A DNA stretch of 44,871 nucleotides. It comes from an uncultured Clostridia bacterium. Lineage in GTDB: Bacteria > Bacillota > Clostridia > Christensenellales > Aristaeellaceae. The notes under the pieces are model-generated. The model was not told where the DNA came from, made no database searches, and was given only the letters and a program-made list of their open reading frames with translations. Numbering within the stretch: position 1 is the first letter of the stretch; every line of letters starts with the position of its first letter. The DNA lies in contig CAKUKP010000009.1 of NCBI GenBank assembly GCA_934663625.1, positions 1 to 44,871 of the forward strand, in the 5' to 3' direction. Below, one piece after another: positions 1 to 6,703 of this stretch. A program made the translations under genes and the position numbers.

Positions 1-407
1 AGAACAGAAACAAAGAAGCTGTGCCCCTTGAACTTATGGGGGCACAGCTTCGCCATTTATAGCACGGCAGTAGCTGGTTGTCGGCACTGCCGACCGTGAG
101 TTTTGAAATCTCGAATCAATGGATTTCAAAACGTGAATTCGAGATAAGCTCGAACAGAACAGAAACAAAGAAGCTGTGCCCCTTGAACTTATGGGGGCAC
201 AGCTTCGCCATTTATAGCACGGCAGTAGCTGGCAGTCGGCACAGCCGACCGTGAGTTTTGAAATCTCGAATCAATGGATTTCAAAACGTGAATTAGAAAT
301 AAACTGGAATAGAATAGAAACAAAGAAGCTGTGCCCCTTGAACTTATGGGGGCACAGCTTCGTCATTTATAACACGGCAGTAGCTGGGATTAAACGCACT
401 GCGTTTG
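1..407. repeat. Three tandem copies of a 155-bp structured repeat
   Basis: Unit 1 starts at 1, unit 2 at 156 and unit 3 at 311; the third is cut short at about 407. Each unit holds, in order, a linker ending in AGAAACAAA, a 13-bp hairpin (15-51, 170-206, 325-361), the module CACGGCAGTAGCTGG (63, 218, 373) and a short 6-bp hairpin (80-94, 235-249, 392-406). Units 1 and 2 then carry an 11-bp hairpin GTTTTGAAATC/GATTTCAAAAC (100-132, 255-287). The third unit's short hairpin has a different stem (AAACGC/GCGTTT) from the first two (GTCGGC/GCCGAC). No coding sequence is seen here. The block abuts the 3' end of potD; related copies lie at 4606-4748 and 11577-12171. Confidence 0.9.
325..361 (-). terminator. 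Possible terminator hairpin downstream of potD
   Basis: On the minus strand a perfect 13-bp stem (GAAGCTGTGCCCC with its complement) is followed by the pyrimidine-rich run CTTTGTTTCTATTC. It lies about 50 nt past the potD stop, so the repeat hairpin may double as the operon terminator. The U-tract is interrupted, so this is tentative. Confidence 0.4.
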
Positions 408-1574
408 TCAGCGGGTGAGGCGAACCTCCATCCATGCGGTGTCGTAGAGATCCATGCAGTCGGTTACATCATTGAAGAATTCGCAATTGGCGATGGTTTC
501 CGCGGAGGGATTGATGGCGGCGGAAGCGGCCTGTTCCTCGGAATAATTGTCAACGACCTCCTGAATGGGGCTGCAATAGGTGATATATTCGAAGTTCAGC
601 TTGGCGATATCGGGGCGGCACATGAAATCGATGAACTGCATGGCCTCAGCGGGATGCTGGCTGCCCTTGGGGATGCACATGCTGTCGCACCAGATATTGC
701 TGCCCTCTTTGGGCACAACGTAGGTGAGCTTATCGTTCTTATCGATGGCGTACTGCGCGTCGCCGGAATATACGATGCCGATCGCGGCCTCGCCGCCAAC
801 CATCTTATCCTTGATTTCGTCCAGCAGATAACCGGAGCAGATGCCGTCGGTCTTTTGCTTGACCAGCAGATCCTTCGCCTGATTGATTTCCTCTTCGCTG
901 CGGGTATTCATCGAATAACCCAGATAGCGCAGCGCGATGCCCAGGCTGTCGCGCATGGAATTCATCATCAGAATGCTGCCCTTGTATTCATCGGAGAACA
1001 GAATGCTCCAGCTGTCGACGGGCTCCTTGACGATATCGGTATTGATCAGCATGCCCAGCGTGCCGGTCATGTACACGACGGAATACTTGCCTTCGGGATC
1101 ATAGCTGGGCTTTTTCAGGCTGTCCATCAGATTATCAATGTTGGGCATTACGGAAAGATCCAGCGGATACAGCAGATCATTCTTGATCATGCGCTCCACG
1201 ATATAATCGGAGGGAAACAATACATCGTAGGCGGTTGCGCCCGCTTCGATCTTGGAATACATTTCTTCATTGTTGGTGAAGCATACGTAATTGACCTTGT
1301 TGCCGGTTTCCTTTTCATACATTTCAATGGCGGTCGGATCGATATAATCATACCAGTTGAATACGGTGATCGTTACGCCGGTCTTGGCGACGGTGGGTTC
1401 AGCAGCCGTTTCGGTAGCGGCGGGCGCATCGGTGGCGGCAGCCGTTTCAGTAGCAGCAGCTTCGGTAGCGGCGGGCGCTTCGGTAGCGGCGGGCGCTTCG
1501 GTCTTATCGCCGCCGCAGGCGGAAAGCAGCGCGGCGACCAGAACAAGGCAGAGCATCAGAGCAAGCTTTTTCAT
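408..1574 (-). CDS. potD: Spermidine/putrescine ABC transporter substrate-binding lipoprotein
   Basis: This is the extracytoplasmic polyamine-binding component of the PotABCD importer. The 388-aa product starts with a lipoprotein signal (MKKLALMLCLVLVAALLSAC, predicted acylated Cys at 20). An Ala/Thr/Glu/Pro-rich tether of about 40 residues, containing repeated ATEAPA-type units, follows. The mature domain opens with VFNWYDYIDP, characteristic of PotD/PotF-type solute-binding proteins, and length is normal once the tether is discounted. It is the last gene of potABCD, 24 nt after potC, with GGAGG just upstream of the ATG. The stop codon sits right beside the short repeat hairpin at 392-406. 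Substrate choice between spermidine and putrescine cannot be told from sequence. Family assignment is firm. Confidence 0.93.
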   Translation of the reverse strand: MKKLALMLCLVLVAALLSACGGDKTEAPAATEAPAATEAAATETAAATDAPAATETAAEPTVAKTGVTITVFNWYDYIDPTAIEMYEKETGNKVNYVCFTNNEEMYSKIEAGATAYDVLFPSDYIVERMIKNDLLYPLDLSVMPNIDNLMDSLKKPSYDPEGKYSVVYMTGTLGMLINTDIVKEPVDSWSILFSDEYKGSILMMNSMRDSLGIALRYLGYSMNTRSEEEINQAKDLLVKQKTDGICSGYLLDEIKDKMVGGEAAIGIVYSGDAQYAIDKNDKLTYVVPKEGSNIWCDSMCIPKGSQHPAEAMQFIDFMCRPDIAKLNFEYITYCSPIQEVVDNYSEEQAASAAINPSAETIANCEFFNDVTDCMDLYDTAWMEVRLTR

Positions 1575-1598
1575 TGGTTTTCCCCTCCAGAATAAAGA

Positions 1599-2387
1599 TT
1601 AGAATAGTTCAAGCCCGGAACGGCGGTTGACGATCAACAGAAGCACCAGTATGCAGATGAACATCAACGCCGACAGCGCGTACATGGTAGGTTCCACGCC
1701 CTTGCGCGCGGAGGAATAGATCAGCATCGCCAGATTGACGTCGGTATCCGATGTGAAATAGGAAATCACGAAATCATCCAGCGACATGGTGAACGAAAGC
1801 AATCCGCCTGTGACGATGCCGGGCACGATTTCCGGAATGATCACCTTGCAAAGCGCCTTGCCGGGCGTGCAGCCCAGATCCAGCGCGGCTTCATAGGTGT
1901 TTGGGTTCATCATCTGAAGCCTTGGCAGCACGGACAGCATCACATACGGGATGCAGAACGCGATGTGCGCCAGAATCATCGTCAGCTTGCCGCGCGTGAC
2001 GTTTACAAAGATGAACATCAGCATCAGGCTTACGCCGGTTACGATATCGGGCATGGTCATCGGTATGTTCGAAATCGCGCTGAGCAGGTTGAACCAGCCG
2101 CGGCTCATGGAATGCATGCCCACCGCGCCCAGCGTGCCGATGATCACGGAAACGAATGTGGCGATCAGCGCAACTTCGATCGTGGTCGCCAGCGCCTTCA
2201 GGATCGAAGGATCATGGAACAGCTTTACATACCAGTCCAGCGTAAAGCCCGTCCATTCGGCGCGGGAAACGCTTTCGTTGAAGGATAGACCGAACATCAC
2301 CAGAATCGGCAGATACAGAAACGCCAGCAGCAGCGCAAGATACGTGCCCTTCAGCGCGCGAACGGAGGCGCGACTTTTGCGAATCAT
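1599..2387 (-). CDS. potC: Spermidine/putrescine ABC transporter permease PotC
   Basis: This is one of the two inner-membrane permease subunits of the polyamine importer. The 262-aa protein has about six hydrophobic segments. It carries the ABC permease EAA loop (YEAALDLGCTPGKALCKVIIPEI, around residues 165-187), which contacts the PotA ATPase. The opening segment (LALLLAFLYLPILVMFGLSFN) is typical of PotC/PotI. The ATG overlaps the potB stop by 4 nt and has AAAGGAGG upstream, indicating translational coupling. Nothing unusual is seen. Confidence 0.93.
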   Translation of the reverse strand: MIRKSRASVRALKGTYLALLLAFLYLPILVMFGLSFNESVSRAEWTGFTLDWYVKLFHDPSILKALATTIEVALIATFVSVIIGTLGAVGMHSMSRGWFNLLSAISNIPMTMPDIVTGVSLMLMFIFVNVTRGKLTMILAHIAFCIPYVMLSVLPRLQMMNPNTYEAALDLGCTPGKALCKVIIPEIVPGIVTGGLLSFTMSLDDFVISYFTSDTDVNLAMLIYSSARKGVEPTMYALSALMFICILVLLLIVNRRSGLELF

Positions 2388-3199
2388 GCTTTTCCTCCTT
2401 TCTGGTTGGGATTCGCGCGGCGCAAAAGCAGCGTGGACCCCAGCATCAGCAGCATCATAACCAGCGAAAGCGCGCTGCCTGCGTTGCGGTTATTCAGCCC
2501 GCGGAAGAATTCATCGATCATATCGCCCGTCAGATAGATGGTGCCGTTCGATAGCATATAGCTGATGGCGAAGGTAGTGACCGCCGGCATGAATACCATC
2601 GTGATGCCGGACAGAATGCCCGGCACGGTCTGCGGGATCACCACGCGCGTAACCACGCGCAGGGGATTCGCGCCCAGATCCTCGGCGGCTTCGATCATGC
2701 CGTTATCGATCTTTTTCAGCGCGGTGTAAATCGGCAGCACCATGAACGGCAGATAATTGTATACCAATCCCAGCAGTACCGCGCCCTCCGTGCCGATGAA
2801 CTGCCGCTTGGGCAGCCCCAGCTTTTCCAGCAGCGTGTTCAGAAGGCCGTTGTTTTCCAGAATGGTCATCATGGCGTAGGTGCGCAGCAGGAAATTCATC
2901 CACATCGGCAGCAGGATCAGCACCACCAGCATCTTCCGTTCGGAAAAATCGCGCCCCGCGAGGAAATACGCGGTGGGATAGCCGATCAGCAGGCAGATCA
3001 GCGTGCTGTAGATCGCCAGCTTGATGCTGGTCAGCAATGAGGACAGATACAACGGCTGCGAAAGCCGACGGAAGTTTTCCAGCGAAAACGAACCGTCCTT
3101 CGCGGTAAACGCGTAATACACCACGAACAGCAGCGGAACCAGCGTGAACAGCAGCATCCATATGCCGTAGGGGGTTGCCAGCCATTTGCGTTTTTCCAT
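2384..3199 (-). CDS. potB: Spermidine/putrescine ABC transporter permease PotB
   Basis: This is the second permease subunit of the polyamine importer, 271 aa with about six transmembrane segments. The EAA loop is visible (IEAAEDLGANPLRVVTRVVIP, around residues 169-189). It begins four bases after the potA stop with GGAGG in front, and overlaps potC. Its C terminus (RRANPNQKGGKA) is basic, as expected for a cytosolic tail. Pairing of PotB with PotC follows from order and similarity. Confidence 0.93.
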   Translation of the reverse strand: MEKRKWLATPYGIWMLLFTLVPLLFVVYYAFTAKDGSFSLENFRRLSQPLYLSSLLTSIKLAIYSTLICLLIGYPTAYFLAGRDFSERKMLVVLILLPMWMNFLLRTYAMMTILENNGLLNTLLEKLGLPKRQFIGTEGAVLLGLVYNYLPFMVLPIYTALKKIDNGMIEAAEDLGANPLRVVTRVVIPQTVPGILSGITMVFMPAVTTFAISYMLSNGTIYLTGDMIDEFFRGLNNRNAGSALSLVMMLLMLGSTLLLRRANPNQKGGKA

Positions 3200-3203
3200 G
3201 GGC

Positions 3204-4295
3204 TTACGCCTCCTCGATGGGCGCAGGCTTGCGCATGATGTGAATGTTGAACGGCACGATTGTCAGTCCAACGCGGCTGCCCACGGGCTGCATCTGCGTG
3301 GAATGCACCTTCCAGCGCATCGCGCCCGTATCAATGATCATTTCATAATGCACGCCCTTGAACAGAACGCTTTCCACTACGCCGGTCAGCATGCCAACGT
3401 CCTCGCCGACGATCATCACGTCCTCCGGACGCACGACCACATCGACGGGTTCGTTCTTTTCAAAGCCTTCGTCCACGCATTCAAATTCGGTATCCAGCAT
3501 CTTTACCAGATCATCCTCCAGCATCACGCCGGATAGAATGTTGCTTTCGCCGATGAAATCCGCCACGAACGCATTCTTCGGTTCATCATAGATGCGCTTG
3601 GGCTCGCCGATCTGCTGAATGCGCCCGCCGTTCATCACCGCGATGGTATCCGACATGGTCAGCGCTTCCTCCTGATCGTGCGTGACATAGATAAACGTGA
3701 TGCCCAGCTGCTGCTGCATGGATTTCAGTTCGATCTGCATTTCCTTGCGCAGCTTCAGATCCAGCGCGCCCAGCGGTTCATCCAGAAGCAGAACCTCCGG
3801 TTCGTTCACCAGCGCGCGCGCGATGGCGATGCGCTGCTGCTGTCCGCCCGATAGCGCGTTTACGGAGCGCTTTTCATAGCCCTCCATCTTGACCAGCTTC
3901 AGCATCCGGTGTACGCGCCGGTCGATTTCCGCGCGCTTGCCCGCATTGTCCTTCGCGCCCAGATCCTCCGGCTTTTTCAGCTTCAGACCGAACGCGATGT
4001 TTTCGTATACGTTTAAATGCTGGAACAGCGCGTATTTCTGAAACACCGTGTTGATCCGGCGCTTGTACGGCGGCACCTTCGCGATGTCCGCGCCGTCGAA
4101 GAAAATCTGTCCGGAGGACGGCGTTTCAAATCCGCCCAGCAGGCGCAAAAGCGTGGTCTTGCCGCAGCCCGAAGGCCCCAGCAGCGTGACGAATTCGCAT
4201 TTGCGGATGTACAGATTGATGTGATGCAGTACTTCGGTATCGCCGAAGGTCTTGGAAACATCCTTGATTTCAATCAGACGCATATCCTGTACCAT
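3204..4295 (-). CDS. potA: Spermidine/putrescine ABC transporter ATPase PotA
   Basis: This ATP-hydrolysing subunit energises polyamine uptake at the cytosolic face of the membrane. Residues 1-240 form the ABC domain: Walker A GPSGCGKT (40-47), signature LSGGQQQR (148-155), Walker B VLLLDEP (168-174) and the H-loop in VTHDQEEALTM. The C-terminal 120 residues are the regulatory TOBE-like region (VVVRPEDVMIV). Length (363 aa) is normal. The chosen ATG at 4295 has AAGGAGAG about 10 nt upstream. It is the first transporter gene; the 450 bp before it is repeat DNA, and beyond that lies the XRE-cupin regulator in the same orientation. No clear promoter was found between regulator and potA, so readthrough from 5380 is likely. 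Confidence 0.95.
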   Translation of the reverse strand: MVQDMRLIEIKDVSKTFGDTEVLHHINLYIRKCEFVTLLGPSGCGKTTLLRLLGGFETPSSGQIFFDGADIAKVPPYKRRINTVFQKYALFQHLNVYENIAFGLKLKKPEDLGAKDNAGKRAEIDRRVHRMLKLVKMEGYEKRSVNALSGGQQQRIAIARALVNEPEVLLLDEPLGALDLKLRKEMQIELKSMQQQLGITFIYVTHDQEEALTMSDTIAVMNGGRIQQIGEPKRIYDEPKNAFVADFIGESNILSGVMLEDDLVKMLDTEFECVDEGFEKNEPVDVVVRPEDVMIVGEDVGMLTGVVESVLFKGVHYEMIIDTGAMRWKVHSTQMQPVGSRVGLTIVPFNIHIMRKPAPIEEA

Positions 4296-4748
4296 GGCGC
4301 GTTCTCTCCTTATTGTAGTAATGCAAGTTATGCGGGAAATTCGATGGGTACGTTATCTCTCCTTCCGTCAAAACCTGCGGTTTTGACACCTTCCTTTTAG
4401 CAGTCGCGTGCTGCTTGCAGCCCGCGACCAGCCCGCGCGAATCCTTCGGATTCCAGCACGGCGCTGCCGGAGCTTTGCTTTGCAAAGCCTCCGGTGCGTA
4501 TCATCAGAGGAAGGCAAGGATTACGCTTTTAGCTCCCTCTGATGAGGGAGCTGTCACCGTCAAGTGACTGAGGGAGAGAACCCCATAGATCGCTGCAACT
4601 ACGCAGTTTTTGAAGCTTGAATATAAGGCTTCAAAAACGTCGTTTTATGCTGCCCATAATCGACGGGCAGCATAAACCAGCACGGTAGTTACTGGGATCA
4701 AACGCCCTGCGTTTGGCGCGGTAGCAGCTGGGTGCAGGCTCAGCCTGC
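4296..4748. repeat. Intergenic repeat block between the XRE-cupin gene and potA
   Basis: No gene is seen. From left to right it holds a B-type element in reverse (4356-4514) interrupted by a 105-bp insert (4396-4500), an A-type element (4531-4580), a conserved-loop hairpin GTTTTTGAAGC/GCTTCAAAAAC (4606-4638), and a hairpin TTTATGCTGCCC/GGGCAGCATAAA (4644-4676). Two 'GGTAG..CTGG' modules follow, each with a short hairpin (AAACGC/GCGTTT at 4700-4714; GCAGGC/GCCTGC at 4734-4748). The last hairpin touches the stop codon of the XRE-cupin gene. If regulator and transporter are cotranscribed, all of this lies in the mRNA. Confidence 0.85.
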
Positions 4749-5291
4749 TCAGAAGGAGGGTGGGGTGCTGACCCATAGCACGCGGCAAACCGTTTTGCCC
4801 GCGTTTACCAGCTTGTGCGGCGCGGTGGGCAAAAAATAAAAGCTTTCGTCCTTGCGCACGCGCTCCGCGCGGTCGCCCACGATCACCTTGACCGAGCCGG
4901 AAAGCACATAACCGAATTCCTCGCCCTCGTGCGGATCATCCTCCTCGGTTTCGCCGCCCGGCGCCATTTCCACCATGATCGGCTCCATCCGGTTCTTCTG
5001 CGCCGATGGCACCAGCCAGCGAATCCTGCCGCGCAGCAGTTCTTCGTCCTCCTTGACGAAGATATCATCCTCGCCAAAGGCGATCTTTTCTTCGCCGTTT
5101 TTCGCAAAGAACGAAGTCAGATCCGTGCCCAGCGATTCCAGTATGTCCGCCAGCGTGTCCAGCGAAGGCGAAGTCAGATCGCGCTCCAGCAGCGAAATGA
5201 AGCCCTTGCTCAGTTCGCACCTGTCCGCCAGCTCCTCCTGCGTCAGCCCGCGCTGCAATCGAATCCTGCGAATTTTATCGCCGATTTCCAT
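4749..5291 (-). CDS. XRE-family regulator with C-terminal cupin domain
   Basis: This is a probable transcription factor of the PuuR-like XRE-cupin class, which often controls polyamine or amino-acid genes. Residues 5-60 form a helix-turn-helix (IRRIRLQRGLTQEELADRCE, then SKGFISLLERDLTSPSLDTL). Residues 105-178 form a cupin barrel (EEFGYVLSGSVKVIVGDRAE, then FLPTAPHKLVNAG) that would sense a small ligand. The 180-aa length is normal for the class. It lies directly upstream of potABCD in the same direction, suggesting it controls polyamine uptake. A palindrome between its promoter and start is a candidate autoregulatory site. The ligand is inferred only from context. Confidence 0.85.
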   Translation of the reverse strand: MEIGDKIRRIRLQRGLTQEELADRCELSKGFISLLERDLTSPSLDTLADILESLGTDLTSFFAKNGEEKIAFGEDDIFVKEDEELLRGRIRWLVPSAQKNRMEPIMVEMAPGGETEEDDPHEGEEFGYVLSGSVKVIVGDRAERVRKDESFYFLPTAPHKLVNAGKTVCRVLWVSTPPSF

Positions 5292-5321
5292 AAATAATGC
5301 CTCTTTTCGACGGTTCCATGG

Positions 5322-5342
5322 AAGTTTAAGATTACTAAACTT
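5322..5342. promoter_or_regulatory. Palindromic candidate operator upstream of the XRE-cupin gene
   Basis: AAGTTTA-N7-TAAACTT is a perfect 7-bp inverted repeat lying between the -10 box and the start codon of the regulator. A further AAAGTTTAG half-site occurs near 5438-5446. The position would suit autorepression by the XRE protein. Confidence 0.5.
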
Positions 5343-5355
5343 TCAAAACGATATT

Positions 5356-5384
5356 ATTAAACCACCGATGCGCGCATATGTCAA
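5356..5384 (-). promoter_or_regulatory. Promoter of the XRE-cupin (and probably potABCD) transcript
   Basis: The minus-strand -35 is TTGACA (5379-5384) and the -10 is TTTAAT (5356-5361), with a 17-bp spacer. The -35 lies next to a perfect 8-bp inverted repeat, CGCATATG (5373-5380) and CATATGCG (5398-5405). Confidence 0.7.
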
Positions 5385-5460
5385 TACATTCTATGGGCAT
5401 ATGCGTGTAAAATATATGTGTAGTTGTATTATGCGATTCAAAGTTTAGCAATGTAAAACA

Positions 5461-5498
5461 AAAATCACGTTTCCGTTTGTATGGAAAACGTGATTTTT
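5461..5498 (-). terminator. Intrinsic terminator downstream of the FliB-like gene
   Basis: The stem AAAATCACGTTT/AAACGTGATTTT plus two GC pairs closes an 8-nt loop. On the minus strand it is followed by TTTTTGTTTT, just past the stop of the FliB-like gene. It could also act on the plus strand. Confidence 0.8.
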
Positions 5499-5506
5499 CC
5501 CGCCGC

Positions 5507-6514
5507 TTACGCCCGCCGCAGCAGAATATTGATGTTGTAATAGAACGCGCTGTGCTCGATCACGTGGAACGCGCCCGCGATTGCATCGGCGATGGCGGCG
5601 GGGGAATGATCGAAGCGGGTGTGCGCGGCGCAGATGATGCGCATGGCTTCATAGGCGGCGCGCAGACCGACGCACGCCTGCTGCGGGGTGATCCGGCTGT
5701 CCGCCCACGGGAAATCCATGTATAGAAGGTGGTTCATCATCACGTTTTCAAACGTGCGCTCCCATTCGGGGTACACGCGCTCAAACGCGGCGATATCGCA
5801 GGAAAAGTTTTCGTATCCGTCCGCGCCCGCGTAGCGCGTAAATGCTTCCTCGCCCACGGCGGACAGGCTTTTGCTCATCTCGCGCAGTGCACTCATCGCG
5901 GATAACTGGCGGCGAAACGCCTCGGCGGGGGATAGATCGGTGCGCGCTTCCGCGCCCAGCTGCGCGCAGATTTTGTCGATGCGCTCGCTCAACGGAAGGC
6001 TTCGATCGTGGATTACGTCCACGGCGCGGAACGTGGGCACAAGATCGATCTTCTCTTCGGCGATGCCTACCTCCAGATCGCGCTCGCGGCGCACGATGGT
6101 CAACTGATCCTGACGCATCAGCGTTTCGATTACGGCTTCACAGCTGTTGGAGCAGCACGCGCGGCGCACGCCGCCCTCGATGCGGATGCTGCGCGGATAC
6201 AGGCGGCAGATCGCGGGCAGACAGGCGGAGCCCAGCTCGCGGTGCAGCATGCATAGCCCGTCCGAATCGTGCAGCGGGCATTCGCCCAGCCAGTCCGGCG
6301 AAATCATCTTGAATCGATCCGGTGAAGGGATTTCCGGATCCCGAAACGCGCGCTCCAGACGATCGTGCAGCGCATCGCTGCAATCCATGCCGATCAGCCG
6401 GAAATAATCCTTCATATTGACGGATATGCTCCAGCCCGTGCAGCAGGTGTGCCGGCACGCGCCGCATTTGCATTCAAACGTATCAAAATAATCCGCTTCC
6501 ATCCATTCCGCCAT
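5507..6514 (-). CDS. FliB-like CxxC protein (flagellin lysine-N-methylase family)
   Basis: The product resembles proteins annotated as flagellin lysine-N-methylase. The N terminus has a Cys cluster (C15, C17, C20, C24, C25 in ECKCGACRHTCCTGW). A second conserved block (LGECPLHDSDGLCMLHRELG, then CLPAICRLYPRSI) adds more Cys, suggesting a metal or Fe-S site. I start at ATG 6514 because AAAAAGGAG lies 8 nt upstream; the open frame runs on for 46 codons without a ribosome site. That gives 335 aa. No flagellar gene is in the window, and family members are common in clostridia, so methylation of flagellin is doubtful. It is monocistronic, with an extended -10 (TGCTATAAT) just upstream and a terminator behind. 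The substrate is unknown. Confidence 0.75.
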   Translation of the reverse strand: MAEWMEADYFDTFECKCGACRHTCCTGWSISVNMKDYFRLIGMDCSDALHDRLERAFRDPEIPSPDRFKMISPDWLGECPLHDSDGLCMLHRELGSACLPAICRLYPRSIRIEGGVRRACCSNSCEAVIETLMRQDQLTIVRRERDLEVGIAEEKIDLVPTFRAVDVIHDRSLPLSERIDKICAQLGAEARTDLSPAEAFRRQLSAMSALREMSKSLSAVGEEAFTRYAGADGYENFSCDIAAFERVYPEWERTFENVMMNHLLYMDFPWADSRITPQQACVGLRAAYEAMRIICAAHTRFDHSPAAIADAIAGAFHVIEHSAFYYNINILLRRA

Positions 6515-6627
6515 ATCGACCACTCCTTTTTGAATGGCGGAATTATAGCATGGAATTATTAAAGAAAAAAGCGGGATGGAAAGAAAATATGGGATTTTCG
6601 ACACGAATGCTTTCGGACACACAAAAC

Positions 6628-6658
6628 GGGGCAATGAAGACATGGTCTTCATTGCCCC
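6628..6658 (-). terminator. Intrinsic terminator of ileS
   Basis: A perfect 14-bp stem GGGGCAATGAAGAC/GTCTTCATTGCCCC closes a 3-nt loop and is followed on the minus strand by GTTTTGTG, about 45 nt past the ileS stop. Confidence 0.8.
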
Positions 6659-6703
6659 TTACCTTAAATTATAGCTTCTTACCTGAATTCTTACCTGAGC
6701 TTT

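Noticed and set aside
1..407. CRISPR array
   Set aside because: Three regular copies occur, but the whole 155-bp unit repeats, there are no unique spacers of even size, and no cas gene is in the window.
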